The notes below the pieces were generated by a model that was given only the letters and a program-made list of their open reading frames with translations, was not told where the DNA came from and ran no database searches. This document shows positions 27,368 through 37,291 of a stretch of 64,000 bases of DNA, in pieces. How positions within the stretch are numbered: position 1 is the first letter of the stretch; every line of letters starts with the position of its first letter. The stretch covers positions 1 to 64,000 of the forward strand of contig JAAYIK010000008.1 of assembly GCA_012523465.1 (NCBI GenBank). Direction: 5' to 3'. Both the position numbers and the translations under genes were made by a program. Origin of the DNA: Lysobacteraceae bacterium (GTDB lineage Bacteria; Pseudomonadota; Gammaproteobacteria; Nitrococcales; AK92).

Positions 27368-29151
27368 TGCAGCGTGTCCACCGCATGCCTTTCGGCGCCG
27401 CCGTGACCGAGCGCGGTGTCCGTTTCCGGCTGTGGGCGCCGGATGCCGTCAGCGTAGAGCTGTGCCTGGACGGCGGTGAGACTTTGCCCATGCCGGCAAT
27501 CGGCGACGGCTGGTATGAGCTGGAGACGGACCGGGCCGCGGCCGGCAGCCGCTATCGCTACCGCATCGACGGCAGACTGCTGGTGCCGGATCCGGCCTCG
27601 CGCTTCAATCCCGACGACGTCCACGGCGCCAGCGAGGTGATCGATCCCGGAGCCTTCGTCTGGCAGGACGAGGACTGGTACGGCCGCCCCTGGCACGAGG
27701 CGGTGGTCTACGAGCTGCACGTGGGCAGCTTCTCGCCCCAGGGCGATTTCGCCGGCGTCGAGGCCAAGCTGGATTACCTGGTAGCGCTCGGCGTGACCGC
27801 CATCGAGCTGATGCCGGTGGCGGACTTTCCCGGGCAGCGCGGCTGGGGCTACGACGGCGTGCTGCCGTTCGCGCCCGACGCCAGCTACGGCCGGCCGGAG
27901 GATCTCAAGCGGCTGGTGCAGGCCGCCCACCGCCGCGGCCTCATGGTGCTGCTGGACGTTGTCTACAACCATTTCGGTCCGGACGGCAACTACCTGCATG
28001 CCTACGCCCAGCCTTTCTTCAGCGCCAGGCACCAGACGCCTTGGGGCGCGGCGATCAACTTCGACGGCCTGGGCAGCGAGACGGTGCGGGAGTTCTTCAT
28101 CCACAACGCGCTGTACTGGCTGGAGGAGTACCACCTGGACGGTCTGCGCCTAGACGCGGTGCATGCCATCCGGGACGACTCTCCCCAGCACATCCTGGCG
28201 GAGCTGGAGGAGCGCGTGCGCGACGGCCTGGGCCGCGAGCGCCACATCCACCTGGTGCTAGAGAACGAGCACAACGATGTCCGCTATCTCGACTGGGGCT
28301 ACGCGGCGCAATGGAATGATGACATCCACCACTGCTTTCACGTCCTGCTGACTGGGGAGAGCGACGGCTACTATCGCGACTATGCGCAGGAGCCACTGCT
28401 GCTGCTGGGCCGCTGCCTGGCGGAAGGCTTCGCCTTCCCGGACCGCCAGTCGGGCTACCGGGGCGGCGAGCGGCGCGGCCGCTCCAGCGCCCATTTGCCG
28501 CCGACCCGCTTCATCGGTTTCCTGCAGAATCACGATCAGATCGGCAACCGTGCCTTCGGCGAGCGGCTGACCGAGCTGGCCGAGCCGCAGGCGCTGCGGG
28601 CGGCCGTCGCCATTCTGCTGCTGGCTCCCGGCCCGCCGCTGCTGTTCATGGGCGAGGAGTGGGGTAGCCGGCGGCGTTTTCCCTACTTTTGCGACTTCGA
28701 GCCGGAGCTGGCGCAGGCGGTGACCGCTGGCCGCCGGCGCGAGTTCGCCCGCTTTGCCCGCTTTCGCGACCCCAAGGCGCGTGCGGCCATTCCCGATCCC
28801 GGCGACCCGGCTACCTTTGCGTCGGCCAGGCTCGACTGGGAGGAGCTGGCGCAGCCGGAGCATGCCGACTGGCTGGCCTACTACCGGCACCTGCTGGCCC
28901 TGCGGCGGCGCGAACTGGTGCCGCGTTTGGCCGACATCCCCGGCAACAGCGCCGAGTTTGGCATCGTCGCCGAGCGGGGGCTGCGGGTGCGCTGGGTGCT
29001 CTCCCGTGGCGAGCGCTACGACCTGATGGCCAATTTGAGTGACCAGCCTTTGCAAGCTTCCCTGCCCAGTGGGCAATGGATTTACGCCAGCCCGGGCATT
29101 GCGCCGGGATGGCTGCCGCCCTGGTCGGTGGTGTGGGCGCTGGAGGAGTGA
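27367..29151 (+). CDS. treZ: Malto-oligosyltrehalose trehalohydrolase TreZ
   Basis: TreZ cleaves the alpha-1,4 bond next to the terminal trehalose of maltooligosyl trehalose, releasing free trehalose. The 594-aa product has an N-terminal CBM48-like domain (~5-95) and a GH13 barrel with DVVYNHFGPDGNYL, the Asp in LDGLRLDAVHAI, the Glu in HLVLENEHND and QNHDQIGNRAFGERL, all characteristic of TreZ. It follows glgX with a one-base overlap and precedes the treY-containing fusion by 2 nt. Confidence 0.95.
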
Positions 29152-29153
29152 AG

Positions 29154-32100
29154 ATGAGCCCGGATGCGCCGCTGCGGCAGCTGGCCGCCGAGGCCGGCAT
29201 TGCGCTGGCCTATCACGACGTCTTCGGCCGGCGCCGCGAACCCTCGGCGGAGGTTCTGCGCGAGCTGCTGACGGCCCTGGAGGTGCTGCCGGAGCCGGGC
29301 GCCGACGCCGCGGCGGCGCTGGCGGCCTGGCAAGGTGCGCGGGCCCGCGAGATCTTGTCGCCGGTGCAGGTCGTCTGGGAACGCAGCGAGCCGACCCTGC
29401 GACTGATGCTGCCACAGGACTGGCTGGAGCAGCGTCTGGACTGGGAGCTGGTGCGGGAGGACGGCAGCCGGCAGGCTGGCGCGATCGAGCTTGCCGGCTG
29501 CCGGTGGGGCGGGCAGAGGCGTCTCGACGGCGCACTGTACCACGAGCTGCACTGGCCGCTGCCGCCGCTGCCGCCGCCCGGCTACCACCGGCTGCGGTTG
29601 CTGGTCGACGCTCGGCCGCGCGGCGCCACCACCCTCATCGTTGCCCCCCGGCGCTGCTACCAGCCGCCCGCGCTGCGCGAGGGCGGCCGGCTCTGGGGGC
29701 CGGCGCTGCAGCTGTACGCGCTGCGCTCGGAGCGCAACTGGGGCATTGGGGATTTCACTGATCTGCGCCGCTGCGGCGAGCTGTGGCGGGAGCAGGGGGC
29801 CGATCTCGTTGGCCTCAACCCCCTGCATGCGCTCTTTCTCGGCAATCCGGCCCATGCCAGCCCCTACAGCCCTTCCAGCCGCCGCTTCCTCAATCCGCTG
29901 TACCTGGACGTCGAGGCCATCGCCGATTTCGACGAGTGCGAGCCGGTGCGCGAGCTGGTGCGCGAGCTGGTGCGTGGCGCCGAGTTCCAGGCCCGGCTGC
30001 AGAGGCTGCGGGACGCCGCGCTGGTCGACTACCCGGCGGTGGCGAGCCTCAAGCTCGGCGTGCTGGAGCAGCTGTTCCGGCATTTCCGGACCCGGCACCT
30101 TGAGGGCGACAGCGAGCGGGGGCGGCAGTTCCGGGACTATCAGCGCAGCCAGGGCAAGGCCCTGCGTTGCTATGCGCTGTTCGAGGCGCTCTACGCCGCG
30201 GTTCGCGCCCAGGCGCCGGATGCCTGGGGCTGGCAGCAGTGGCCGGAGCCGTATCGGCAGCCGGACGGGCCCGGCGTGGCCGCCTTCGCTGAGACCAACG
30301 CGGAGCGGATCGAATTCTTCGAATATCTGCAATGGCAGACCGAGCTGCAGCTGGCGGCAGCCGCCGAGGCGCTGCGGGAGCGGGGCATGGAGGTCGGGTT
30401 GTACCTGGACCTGGCGGTGTCGGTGGCCCGCGGCGGGGCTGATTGCTGGCGCAACCAGGGTCTGTACGCCAGCGGCGTGAGCATTGGCGCTCCGCCCGAC
30501 GACTTCAACCACCTGGGACAGGACTGGGGACTGCCGCCGCTCAATCCGCTGCGGCTGCGCGCCTCCGGCTACGGCGCCTTCATCGGCGCACTGCGCGAGA
30601 ACATGAGCTGGGCTGGTGCGCTGCGCATCGACCATGTGATGGGGCTGATGCGGCTGTTCTGGATACCGCACGGGCGCAGCGCTGCTGAGGGCGCCTACGT
30701 GCTCTATCCCTTCGAGGATCTGCTCGGCATCGTGGCGCTGGAGAGCCAGCGCAACCGCTGCCTGGTGATCGGCGAGGATCTGGGCACGGTGCCGCCGGAG
30801 GTGCGGGCCGGCATGCAGCGGGTGGGCATGCTGTCGTACCGGGTGCTGTACTTCGAGCAAGACGAGCATGGCTTCAAGCCGCCGGCCGCCTATCCGGCGG
30901 CGGCGCTGGCCACAGTGAGCACCCACGACCTGCCGACGCTGAGCGGTTATTGGCAGGGGCAGGATATCGTGCAGCGGGACGCTCTGGGGCTGTTCGGCAG
31001 CGAGGAAGCGCGAGCCGAAGCGCTGCTCGGCCGCGCCCGCGACCGCTCCCGGTTGCTGCTGGCGCTGGAGCGCGAGGGCCTGCTGCCGGAGGGCATGGGT
31101 GTCGATCCGCAGTCGGTGCCGGAAATGCGCCCCGAGCTGTGTCGCAGCGTGCATGTTTACCTGGCCCGGGCGCCGGCCTGGCTGCTGTTGGTGCAGCCCG
31201 AAGACGTGCTGGGCCAGCTGGAGCAGGCCAACCTGCCCGGCAGCCGAGAGGAGGCGTACCCTAATTGGCGACGCAAGCTGGGGCTGGCGCTGGAGCAGTG
31301 GCCCGAGCATGCCGACTTTCTTCGGTTGACCGCTGCCTTGCGCGCGGCGCGCACGCCAGCCGCCACGTCGGCGGCACAGCGCCGCCCGGGCCCTGCCGCC
31401 GTCGTTCCGCGGGCGACCTACCGGCTGCAGCTCAACGCCGACTTCACGTTCCGCGATGCCGCCGCGCTGGTACCGTATCTGGCCGAGCTGGGCATCAGCC
31501 ATGTCTACTGCTCGCCGTTTCTGCGCGCCCGCGCCGGCAGCCGCCACGGCTACGACATCACCGACCACAACGCGCTCAATCCGGAAATCGGCACCGAGGA
31601 GGACTTCGAGCGGCTGTGCCAGGCCCTGGCGGCGCATGACATGGGCCTGATCATGGACGTGGTGCCCAACCACATGGGCGTGATGTACGCCGACAACGCC
31701 TGGTGGTTGGACGTGCTGGAAAACGGGCCGGCTTCGCTCTACGCCCCTTACTTCGACATCGACTGGCGGCCGGCCAAGGCGGAGCTGCGCGACAGGCTGC
31801 TGCTGCCGGTGCTGGGCGGCGCCTATGGCGATGTGCTGGAGCGGGGCGAGCTGGCGCTGCGCTTCGCCGCCGCCGAGGGGGCCTTCAGCGTGCACTACTA
31901 CGAGCATCGTTTTCCCATCGCCCCGGAGAGCTACCCAGCGTTGCTGCTGACCGGTCTGGATGCGCTCGAGCTGCGGGCGGACGTGCAGCAGGCCGAGCTG
32001 CAGGAGCTGCGCAGCCTGGCCAGCGCCTTCCAACACCTGCCCGGCCGCGGCGAGCGCGATGCCGACAGCCTGCTGGAGCGCCAGCGCGACGTCCGGCTGC

Positions 32101-34244
32101 ACAAGCAGCGCCTGGCCCGGCTTTGCGCCGCAACGCCGGCGATCGCCCAGCATCTGCAGGAGGTGGCTGCCGGCTACAACGGCCGCCCGGGCGAACCGGA
32201 ATCCTTCGATCGCTTGCACGCGCTGCTGGAGCAACAGGCCTATCGGCTGGCGCACTGGCAGACCGCAGCCGACGAGATCAATTACCGCCGCTTCTTCGAC
32301 ATCCATGACCTGGCCGCGCTGCGCATGGAGGAGCCGCGGGTGTTCGAGTCCACCCATCAGCTGACGCTGCGGCTGGTCCGGGAAGGCAAGGTGACCGGCT
32401 TGCGCATCGACCACCCGGACGGGCTGTACGACCCGCACGCCTATTTCCTGCGCCTGCAGGAGCGCGCCGGCGGCGAGTCGGTCCCGCCCGAGGATAAGCC
32501 GCTCTACCTGGTGGTGGAGAAGATCCTGGCGCCCGACGAGGCGCTGCCGCAGGGTTGGCCGGTGCATGGGACCACCGGCTACGACTTCCTCGCCCTGGTC
32601 AACGGGCTGCAGGTCGATGCCAGCGCCGGCGAGGCGCTGCGCCGCTTCTACCAGGAATTCACTGGCGAGCGGACGGAGTTCGCGCTGCTGGTGTACCAGT
32701 GCAAGCGTCTGATCATGAAGTACGCGCTCGCCAGCGAGCTGCAGATGCTGGCGTTCGAGCTCAATCGCATGTCCGAGGCCGACCGGCACACCCGCGACTT
32801 CACCTTGAACCGCCTGCGCCAGGCGCTGCTGGAGATGATCGCCTGGTTGCCGGTGTACCGAACCTATCAGCGCGGCGGCGAGATCCTGGCGCGGGATCGC
32901 CGCTATATCGAGCAGGCGCTGGAGCAGGCCGCCAGGCAGGCTCGCAACGAGGAGGTCGAGGTCTACCGCTTCTTGCGCAGCGTGCTGCTGCGGGACGGGC
33001 TGAGCGAGGACATGCGGGCGCGCGCCGATCGCTTCGTCATGAAGCTGCAGCAGTATACCGGCGCGGTGATGGCGAAGGGGCTGGAGGATACTGCCTTTTA
33101 CCGCCATGTCCCGCTGCTTGCCCTGAACGAGGTCGGCGGCACGCCGAGCCGCTTTGGCGTCTCCGTCGCGCAGTTCCACCGGAGCAACCGGGAGCGCCAG
33201 CGGCAGTGGCCGCACACTATGCTGGCCACCTCGTCCCACGACAACAAGCGCAGCGAAGATGTGCGCGCTCGTCTCAACGTGTTGTCGGAGCTGGGCGAGG
33301 AATGGCAGCGGCAGGTGCTGGCCTGGGCCGCCCTGGCCGAGCCGGCCAAGCGGAGAGTGAACGGGGCGTTGGCGCCGTCGCGTAACGACGAATATCTGCT
33401 CTATCAGACCTTGCTCGGCGTCTGGCCGCTAGCGCCGCCGGGCGCCGCCGAGGCGGAAGCGTTGGCGGCGCGGGTCGAGGCCTACCTACTTAAGGCCGTG
33501 CGCGAGGCCAAGCAGCACACCAGCTGGGTCAACCCGGACCCGGCCTATGAGCAGGCCGTCTCCGGCTTTGTCCGTGCCCTGCTGACCGACTCCCGCTTCC
33601 TGGCGCAGTTCCTGCCGTTCCAGCAGCGCTGCGCCCGCCTGGGGCTGTTCAACGGCCTGTCGCAAACCCTGCTCAAGCTCACCGCGCCCGGGGTGCCGGA
33701 TATTTACCAAGGCAATGAACTTTGGGACTTCAGCCTGGTCGACCCAGATAACCGCCGGCCCGTCGACTATGCCCGCCGCATGGCATTCCTGGCCGAGCTG
33801 GCCCCTCCTTCGCGGCAGCAGGCCCGCGCCTTGCTGGCAGCGCTGGCGGATGGGCGGAGCAAGCTGGCGGTGATACGGCACGTTTTGTCAGCGCGACGGC
33901 GACATGAGACCTTGTTCCGCGACGGGGCTTACCTGCCGCTGGCAACCTGGGGACAGCAAGCCGAACACCTGGTCGCATTCGCGCGCCGCCATCGCCGGCA
34001 GACGGCCGTTGTGCTGGCGCCGCGCCTGTACGCGCGACTGCTCGGCGAACAGCAACTTCCAATCGGCGCAGAAGTCTGGGGCGATACGCGGATCGAACTG
34101 GACGCACTGGCCGGGGTTGACGAGCTCAACAATAGCTTCACCGGCGCCGCGGTCGCCGTGGAAGCAGAGGCGGGTAAGCGATTCATTTTGGCGCACGAAG
34201 CACTGGCCGACTTCCCAGTGGCCTTGCTCATCGGGCAGTGCTGA
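29154..34244 (+). CDS. treY: Bifunctional 4-alpha-glucanotransferase / malto-oligosyltrehalose synthase (MalQ-TreY fusion)
   Basis: One 1,696-residue frame carries two enzymes. Residues ~1-735 are a GH77 amylomaltase (MalQ): RNWGIGDF, SPYSPSSRRFLNPLYLD, the catalytic Asp in LRIDHVMGLMRLFW, the Glu in IGEDLGTVP and the Asp in STHDLPTL. After a short Ala/Pro-rich linker (~735-749), TreY (GH13) begins at ~750 with TYRLQLNADFTFRDAA and SRHGYDITDHNALNPEIG, continuing with VTGLRIDHPDGLYDP and ATSSHDNKRSEDVRARL. MalQ would supply maltooligosaccharides directly to TreY, which makes the reducing end into trehalose. I chose the ATG at 29154 after GGAGTGAAG. There is no frameshift or internal stop. Confidence 0.93.
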   Translation: MSPDAPLRQLAAEAGIALAYHDVFGRRREPSAEVLRELLTALEVLPEPGADAAAALAAWQGARAREILSPVQVVWERSEPTLRLMLPQDWLEQRLDWELVREDGSRQAGAIELAGCRWGGQRRLDGALYHELHWPLPPLPPPGYHRLRLLVDARPRGATTLIVAPRRCYQPPALREGGRLWGPALQLYALRSERNWGIGDFTDLRRCGELWREQGADLVGLNPLHALFLGNPAHASPYSPSSRRFLNPLYLDVEAIADFDECEPVRELVRELVRGAEFQARLQRLRDAALVDYPAVASLKLGVLEQLFRHFRTRHLEGDSERGRQFRDYQRSQGKALRCYALFEALYAAVRAQAPDAWGWQQWPEPYRQPDGPGVAAFAETNAERIEFFEYLQWQTELQLAAAAEALRERGMEVGLYLDLAVSVARGGADCWRNQGLYASGVSIGAPPDDFNHLGQDWGLPPLNPLRLRASGYGAFIGALRENMSWAGALRIDHVMGLMRLFWIPHGRSAAEGAYVLYPFEDLLGIVALESQRNRCLVIGEDLGTVPPEVRAGMQRVGMLSYRVLYFEQDEHGFKPPAAYPAAALATVSTHDLPTLSGYWQGQDIVQRDALGLFGSEEARAEALLGRARDRSRLLLALEREGLLPEGMGVDPQSVPEMRPELCRSVHVYLARAPAWLLLVQPEDVLGQLEQANLPGSREEAYPNWRRKLGLALEQWPEHADFLRLTAALRAARTPAATSAAQRRPGPAAVVPRATYRLQLNADFTFRDAAALVPYLAELGISHVYCSPFLRARAGSRHGYDITDHNALNPEIGTEEDFERLCQALAAHDMGLIMDVVPNHMGVMYADNAWWLDVLENGPASLYAPYFDIDWRPAKAELRDRLLLPVLGGAYGDVLERGELALRFAAAEGAFSVHYYEHRFPIAPESYPALLLTGLDALELRADVQQAELQELRSLASAFQHLPGRGERDADSLLERQRDVRLHKQRLARLCAATPAIAQHLQEVAAGYNGRPGEPESFDRLHALLEQQAYRLAHWQTAADEINYRRFFDIHDLAALRMEEPRVFESTHQLTLRLVREGKVTGLRIDHPDGLYDPHAYFLRLQERAGGESVPPEDKPLYLVVEKILAPDEALPQGWPVHGTTGYDFLALVNGLQVDASAGEALRRFYQEFTGERTEFALLVYQCKRLIMKYALASELQMLAFELNRMSEADRHTRDFTLNRLRQALLEMIAWLPVYRTYQRGGEILARDRRYIEQALEQAARQARNEEVEVYRFLRSVLLRDGLSEDMRARADRFVMKLQQYTGAVMAKGLEDTAFYRHVPLLALNEVGGTPSRFGVSVAQFHRSNRERQRQWPHTMLATSSHDNKRSEDVRARLNVLSELGEEWQRQVLAWAALAEPAKRRVNGALAPSRNDEYLLYQTLLGVWPLAPPGAAEAEALAARVEAYLLKAVREAKQHTSWVNPDPAYEQAVSGFVRALLTDSRFLAQFLPFQQRCARLGLFNGLSQTLLKLTAPGVPDIYQGNELWDFSLVDPDNRRPVDYARRMAFLAELAPPSRQQARALLAALADGRSKLAVIRHVLSARRRHETLFRDGAYLPLATWGQQAEHLVAFARRHRRQTAVVLAPRLYARLLGEQQLPIGAEVWGDTRIELDALAGVDELNNSFTGAAVAVEAEAGKRFILAHEALADFPVALLIGQC

Positions 34245-34283
34245 CCAGGGCAGCGTGCGTCGAGACCCGCCCGGGGAACGCAC

Positions 34284-35525
34284 ATGTATCGGGACCATGT
34301 GATCAGCGGCAGCTGGGGTGAGCTGCAGAGCGATTTGATCGACGCCTGCACCCAGGAGTCTATCCGTCTGCTGGAGCGCAATCTGGTCAGCGACGGCATC
34401 CTCGCCGCCAGCCCGACACCGCAGGCCGAAGCGCGTGCCTATACCCGCATCTTCGGCCGCGATGCGGCCATCTGCGCACTCGGGATGCTGGGCAGCGGCA
34501 GCCCCTTGCTGAAGGAGGGGGCAGTGGCCAGCCTGGATGCGCTGGCGCGCCGGCAGGCCGTCAATGGGCAGATCCCCAAATACGTGGATCCCCACGGCGC
34601 GGAAGTGGATTTCTGGTATCTGGGCTGCATCGATGCCACCTTGTGGTGGCTGCTGGCCGTGAACGAGGCCAAGGCGTGTGATCCCGGCCTCATCAACCGC
34701 TGGCGGCGTGCCGAGGAGCGCGCGCTCAACTGGCTGCTGTGCCAGGAGCATCAACGCTTCTACCTGCTACAGCAGAACGAGGCCAGCGATTGGGCCGACA
34801 TCATGCCGCGCTCCGGTTTCGTGCTTTACACCAACGCCCTGTGGTATCGGGTCAAGCAGCTCTATGACTTGCCGCACCTGGACGTCACCCGCGCCCAGTT
34901 CAATCACCTGTTTCATCCGTTCTCGGCGCGGCTTCCCGACGATCGCAGGGTGCGCCTGCTGCAGCATTACGTTCGCCAGCGCGGCCGTCCCCAGGATTTG
35001 TATCTGAGCTTCGTCAACCTGTCCTTCTTTGGCGAAGAGGGCGATGTGTTCGGCAACCTGTTGGCCATCCTCAACGGCCTGGCCGGGGACTCGCGTGCCC
35101 AGCGCATCATCGCCGCCCTGGACCGGGCGCAGGTGGCCGAACCGTATCCGATACGGGCGGTGTGCCAGCCGATTGCCCAGGACCATCCGCTCTGGCGGCC
35201 GTACATGGCGCGCCATCAGCAAAACCACGAGCACCAGTATCATAACGGCGGGATCTGGCCCTTCATCGGCAGCTTCTGGGTCATGGTGCTGGCCATGCTC
35301 GGCAAGCGCGAGCGGGCCCGCCATGAGCTGCTGAAGCTGGTCTACGTCAACAGCCTGGACGAGTGGCGCTTCACCGAGTGGTTCCACGGCCGGAACCTGG
35401 AGCCCATGGGCATGGCTGGGCAGAGCTGGAACGCTGCTACCTTTCTGCTGGCGAGACGGATGGTGGACGGCGACGCGGCCAGCCCGCTGCCGGCGCCGCC
35501 GCTGGCGGCCGCCGCGGGACACTAG
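34284..35525 (+). CDS. (Alpha/alpha)6-barrel glycosidase, amylo-alpha-1,6-glucosidase / GH100-like
   Basis: The 413-aa product looks like a six-hairpin glycosidase of the type annotated as glycogen debranching enzyme or neutral invertase. Supporting segments are [17 protein letters not shown] near the N-terminus (with a probable catalytic Asp), [33 protein letters not shown] and [31 protein letters not shown]. It follows the MalQ-TreY gene by 39 nt in the same direction and so probably acts in glycogen or maltooligosaccharide metabolism. It is shorter than archaeal and bacterial debranching enzymes of ~600-700 aa. The exact substrate is uncertain. Confidence 0.72.
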   Translation: MYRDHVISGSWGELQSDLIDACTQESIRLLERNLVSDGILAASPTPQAEARAYTRIFGRDAAICALGMLGSGSPLLKEGAVASLDALARRQAVNGQIPKYVDPHGAEVDFWYLGCIDATLWWLLAVNEAKACDPGLINRWRRAEERALNWLLCQEHQRFYLLQQNEASDWADIMPRSGFVLYTNALWYRVKQLYDLPHLDVTRAQFNHLFHPFSARLPDDRRVRLLQHYVRQRGRPQDLYLSFVNLSFFGEEGDVFGNLLAILNGLAGDSRAQRIIAALDRAQVAEPYPIRAVCQPIAQDHPLWRPYMARHQQNHEHQYHNGGIWPFIGSFWVMVLAMLGKRERARHELLKLVYVNSLDEWRFTEWFHGRNLEPMGMAGQSWNAATFLLARRMVDGDAASPLPAPPLAAAAGH

Positions 35526-35566
35526 GCCGCAATCGCGAGCCAATCGCAATCCGTCGCCGGTCGTGT

Positions 35567-35572
35567 TACCAT
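35567..35572 (+). promoter_or_regulatory. Possible -10 element upstream of the guanidine-II riboswitch
   Basis: TACCAT here would place transcription start near 35580, about a dozen nt before the first riboswitch hairpin. The matching -35 is weak, so this is tentative. Confidence 0.25.
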
Positions 35573-35591
35573 GCCCGGCCGAACGCAGGAC

Positions 35592-35638
35592 GTGAGGACG
35601 ACCTCACCGCTCCACATCTTCCTCGGGGACGGCCCCGG
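35592..35638 (+). promoter_or_regulatory. Guanidine-II (mini-ykkC) riboswitch
   Basis: Two hairpins with the diagnostic ACGR tetraloops stand in tandem: GTGAGG-ACGA-CCTCAC (35592-35607) and CGGGG-ACGG-CCCCG (35624-35637), joined by a 16-nt linker. This is the full architecture of the guanidine-II class, in which each loop binds one guanidinium ion and the loops dock together. It lies directly upstream of sugE, the guanidinium exporter family most often controlled by this class. The second hairpin ends about 20 nt before the ATG, so control is probably by exposing the ribosome site. Confidence 0.88.
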
Positions 35639-35656
35639 TTTTGCCACACGGGCGAG

Positions 35657-35971
35657 ATGTCCTGGATCATTCTGTTTCTCGCTGGCCTGTTCGAGGTTCT
35701 TTGGGCGGTCGGGCTCAAGACCACCGCCGGTTTCACCCGCCTGTGGCCGACGCTGGGCACGTTGGCGGCGATGATCATCAGCCTGCTTCTACTGGGGCTG
35801 GCGATGCGGGACCTGCCAGTCGGCACGGCCTATGCCGTCTGGACCGGCATAGGCGCGCTCGGCACGGCCGTGGTCGGCATCGTCTGCTTTGGCGATCCGG
35901 CCACAGCCGGCCGGTTGCTTTCGCTGCTGTGCATCCTGGTCGGCATCGTCGGCCTGAAGCTGGCCAGCTGA
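35657..35971 (+). CDS. sugE: SMR-family guanidinium exporter SugE/Gdx
   Basis: The 104-aa, four-helix protein of the small multidrug resistance family begins [21 protein letters not shown] with the essential membrane Glu in helix 1 (Glu13). [19 protein letters not shown] in helix 3 and the C-terminal [12 protein letters not shown] helix are typical of the SugE/Gdx branch, which exports guanidinium in exchange for protons. The upstream guanidine-II riboswitch strongly supports this substrate. The ribosome site (GGGCGAG) is very close to the ATG. The gene ends 8 nt before convergent gluQ. Confidence 0.95.
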   Translation: MSWIILFLAGLFEVLWAVGLKTTAGFTRLWPTLGTLAAMIISLLLLGLAMRDLPVGTAYAVWTGIGALGTAVVGIVCFGDPATAGRLLSLLCILVGIVGLKLAS

Positions 35972-35979
35972 TGCGCAGC

Positions 35980-36936
35980 TCAGCGATCGACCGGTAGGGC
36001 GGCGGCGCGAGGGATGGCGTCCGCCGACCAGTGCGCGACCGCCCACTGCCAGAGCTCGGCGACCGAGGCCTGCTCCAGCCCGGCCGGCACCGGCTGGCCG
36101 AGAAAGCGCAGCGCCGCAGCGAGCTGTTGCGGCGCCCGCCTGGGGTCGAGGGGACGGGCGTGGTTCTGCTTGCTCAGCTTCTGTCCTTGGGCGTTCAGCG
36201 CGATGGGTAGGTGCATGTAGCGTGGCGTGGAATGGCCGAGCAGGCGCTGCAGATGGATTTGCGGCGGGGTGCAGGCCAGCAGATCGTGGCCACGGACGAC
36301 TTCAGTGACCCCCGCCGCGGCGTCGTCGACCACCGAGGCCAGATGGTAGGCGAAGAGGCCGTCGGCGCGCCGGACGACGAAGTCCCCGTAGGACGCCTCC
36401 AGATCCCATTCCGACTCGCCCTGCAGCAGGTCCCGGAAGCGAATTCGGCTGCCGGCGGTCAGCACGCGCCAGGCCTGCCGCTCCGCCAGCGGACGGCCGC
36501 GGCAGCGGCCGGGGTAGACGTGTCCCACCGGCCCAAGGGAGGCCACCGCGGCGATTTCCTTGCGGCTGCAGGTGCAGGCGTACAGCATGCCGGCAGCGGC
36601 CAGGCGCTCCAGCGCGGCCAGGTAGGCCTCGCCGCGCCTGCTTTGATAGACCACCTCGCCGTCCCAGGCAAAGCCGAACAGCTCCAGCGTGCGCAGGATG
36701 TCGGCGGCGGCTCCTGGCTGCTCGCGGGGTGGGTCGATGTCTTCGATGCGGACCAGCCACCGGCCGCGGTTGCTGCGCGCCTGCAGGTAGCTGCCTACGG
36801 CGGTCACCAGGGAGCCGAAGTGCAGCGGACCGGTTGGGCTGGGCGCGAAGCGACCGCAGTAGCCGGGGTCGCCGTCGGCAGCGCCGCGGCGGCCATGTTG
36901 CGTGGATGTGTTGGCTGCTGCATCGGGCGAGCTCAT
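35980..36936 (-). CDS. gluQ: Glutamyl-Q tRNA(Asp) synthetase
   Basis: GluQRS attaches glutamate to the queuosine base at position 34 of tRNA(Asp). The product (318 aa from the ATG at 36936; a longer start at 37020 is possible) resembles a GluRS catalytic domain without the anticodon-binding domain: RFAPSPTGPLHFGSL (HIGH region), zinc-binding cysteines in ACTCSRKEI and YPGRCRG, and KLSKQNHA in place of KMSKS. In many gammaproteobacteria it is next to dksA, but dksA is not here. Confidence 0.93.
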   Translation of the reverse strand: MSSPDAAANTSTQHGRRGAADGDPGYCGRFAPSPTGPLHFGSLVTAVGSYLQARSNRGRWLVRIEDIDPPREQPGAAADILRTLELFGFAWDGEVVYQSRRGEAYLAALERLAAAGMLYACTCSRKEIAAVASLGPVGHVYPGRCRGRPLAERQAWRVLTAGSRIRFRDLLQGESEWDLEASYGDFVVRRADGLFAYHLASVVDDAAAGVTEVVRGHDLLACTPPQIHLQRLLGHSTPRYMHLPIALNAQGQKLSKQNHARPLDPRRAPQQLAAALRFLGQPVPAGLEQASVAELWQWAVAHWSADAIPRAAALPVDR

Positions 36937-37291
36937 ACGCGCAATAGGATAATGGCGGCGGGCGGCGAGCGCGAGCGGAGAAGCCGCTTTCAGCGCCCTC
37001 AGGCGCCGTGCCTGGCCCATGTATCTGGCGGCGCGCTTTTTCCATCATTCCTGCGGCAGAAGGCGTGGGGCTGGAAATTGCTGCCTTGAATCGGGCCCGT
37101 GGCGACCGGCGCCTGCTTGCAAAAGGCGAAAGGTTTTATTTATAACTTCGTCGTTAAGTTAGTCACTTCCGCTTGCGGCTTTGTCGTGAACGGGGCGGCT
37201 AGCAAGGCAGGATGCAAATAACAAGAATGGGCTGCCTTAAAGGAAGCCGGAGTGCGGCGGCGGAACATGGTCCAACAGTGGGGGGAATGTC
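36937..37291. other. Intergenic region between gluQ and the DUF4870-like gene
   Basis: This 355-nt gap contains no convincing gene. Part may be 5' coding sequence of gluQ if its start is at 37020. A locally AT-rich patch around 37130-37165 holds a perfect inverted repeat, TAACTT-cgtcgtt-AAGTTA (37143-37161), which could be an operator or part of a promoter. A GGGGGGAA ribosome site at the right edge serves the next gene. Confidence 0.5.
37143..37161. repeat. Inverted repeat TAACTT-N7-AAGTTA
   Basis: A 6-bp perfect inverted repeat in an AT-rich patch of otherwise GC-rich DNA, 130 nt upstream of the DUF4870-like gene. Its size and spacing suit a dimeric regulator. Confidence 0.4.

Noticed and set aside
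29082..33239. A 1,385-codon open frame on the minus strand
   Set aside because: It lies entirely opposite treZ and malQ-treY. Its sequence is low-complexity, Leu/Gln/Arg-rich and shows no recognisable domain; GC-rich codon bias on the plus strand produces such frames.
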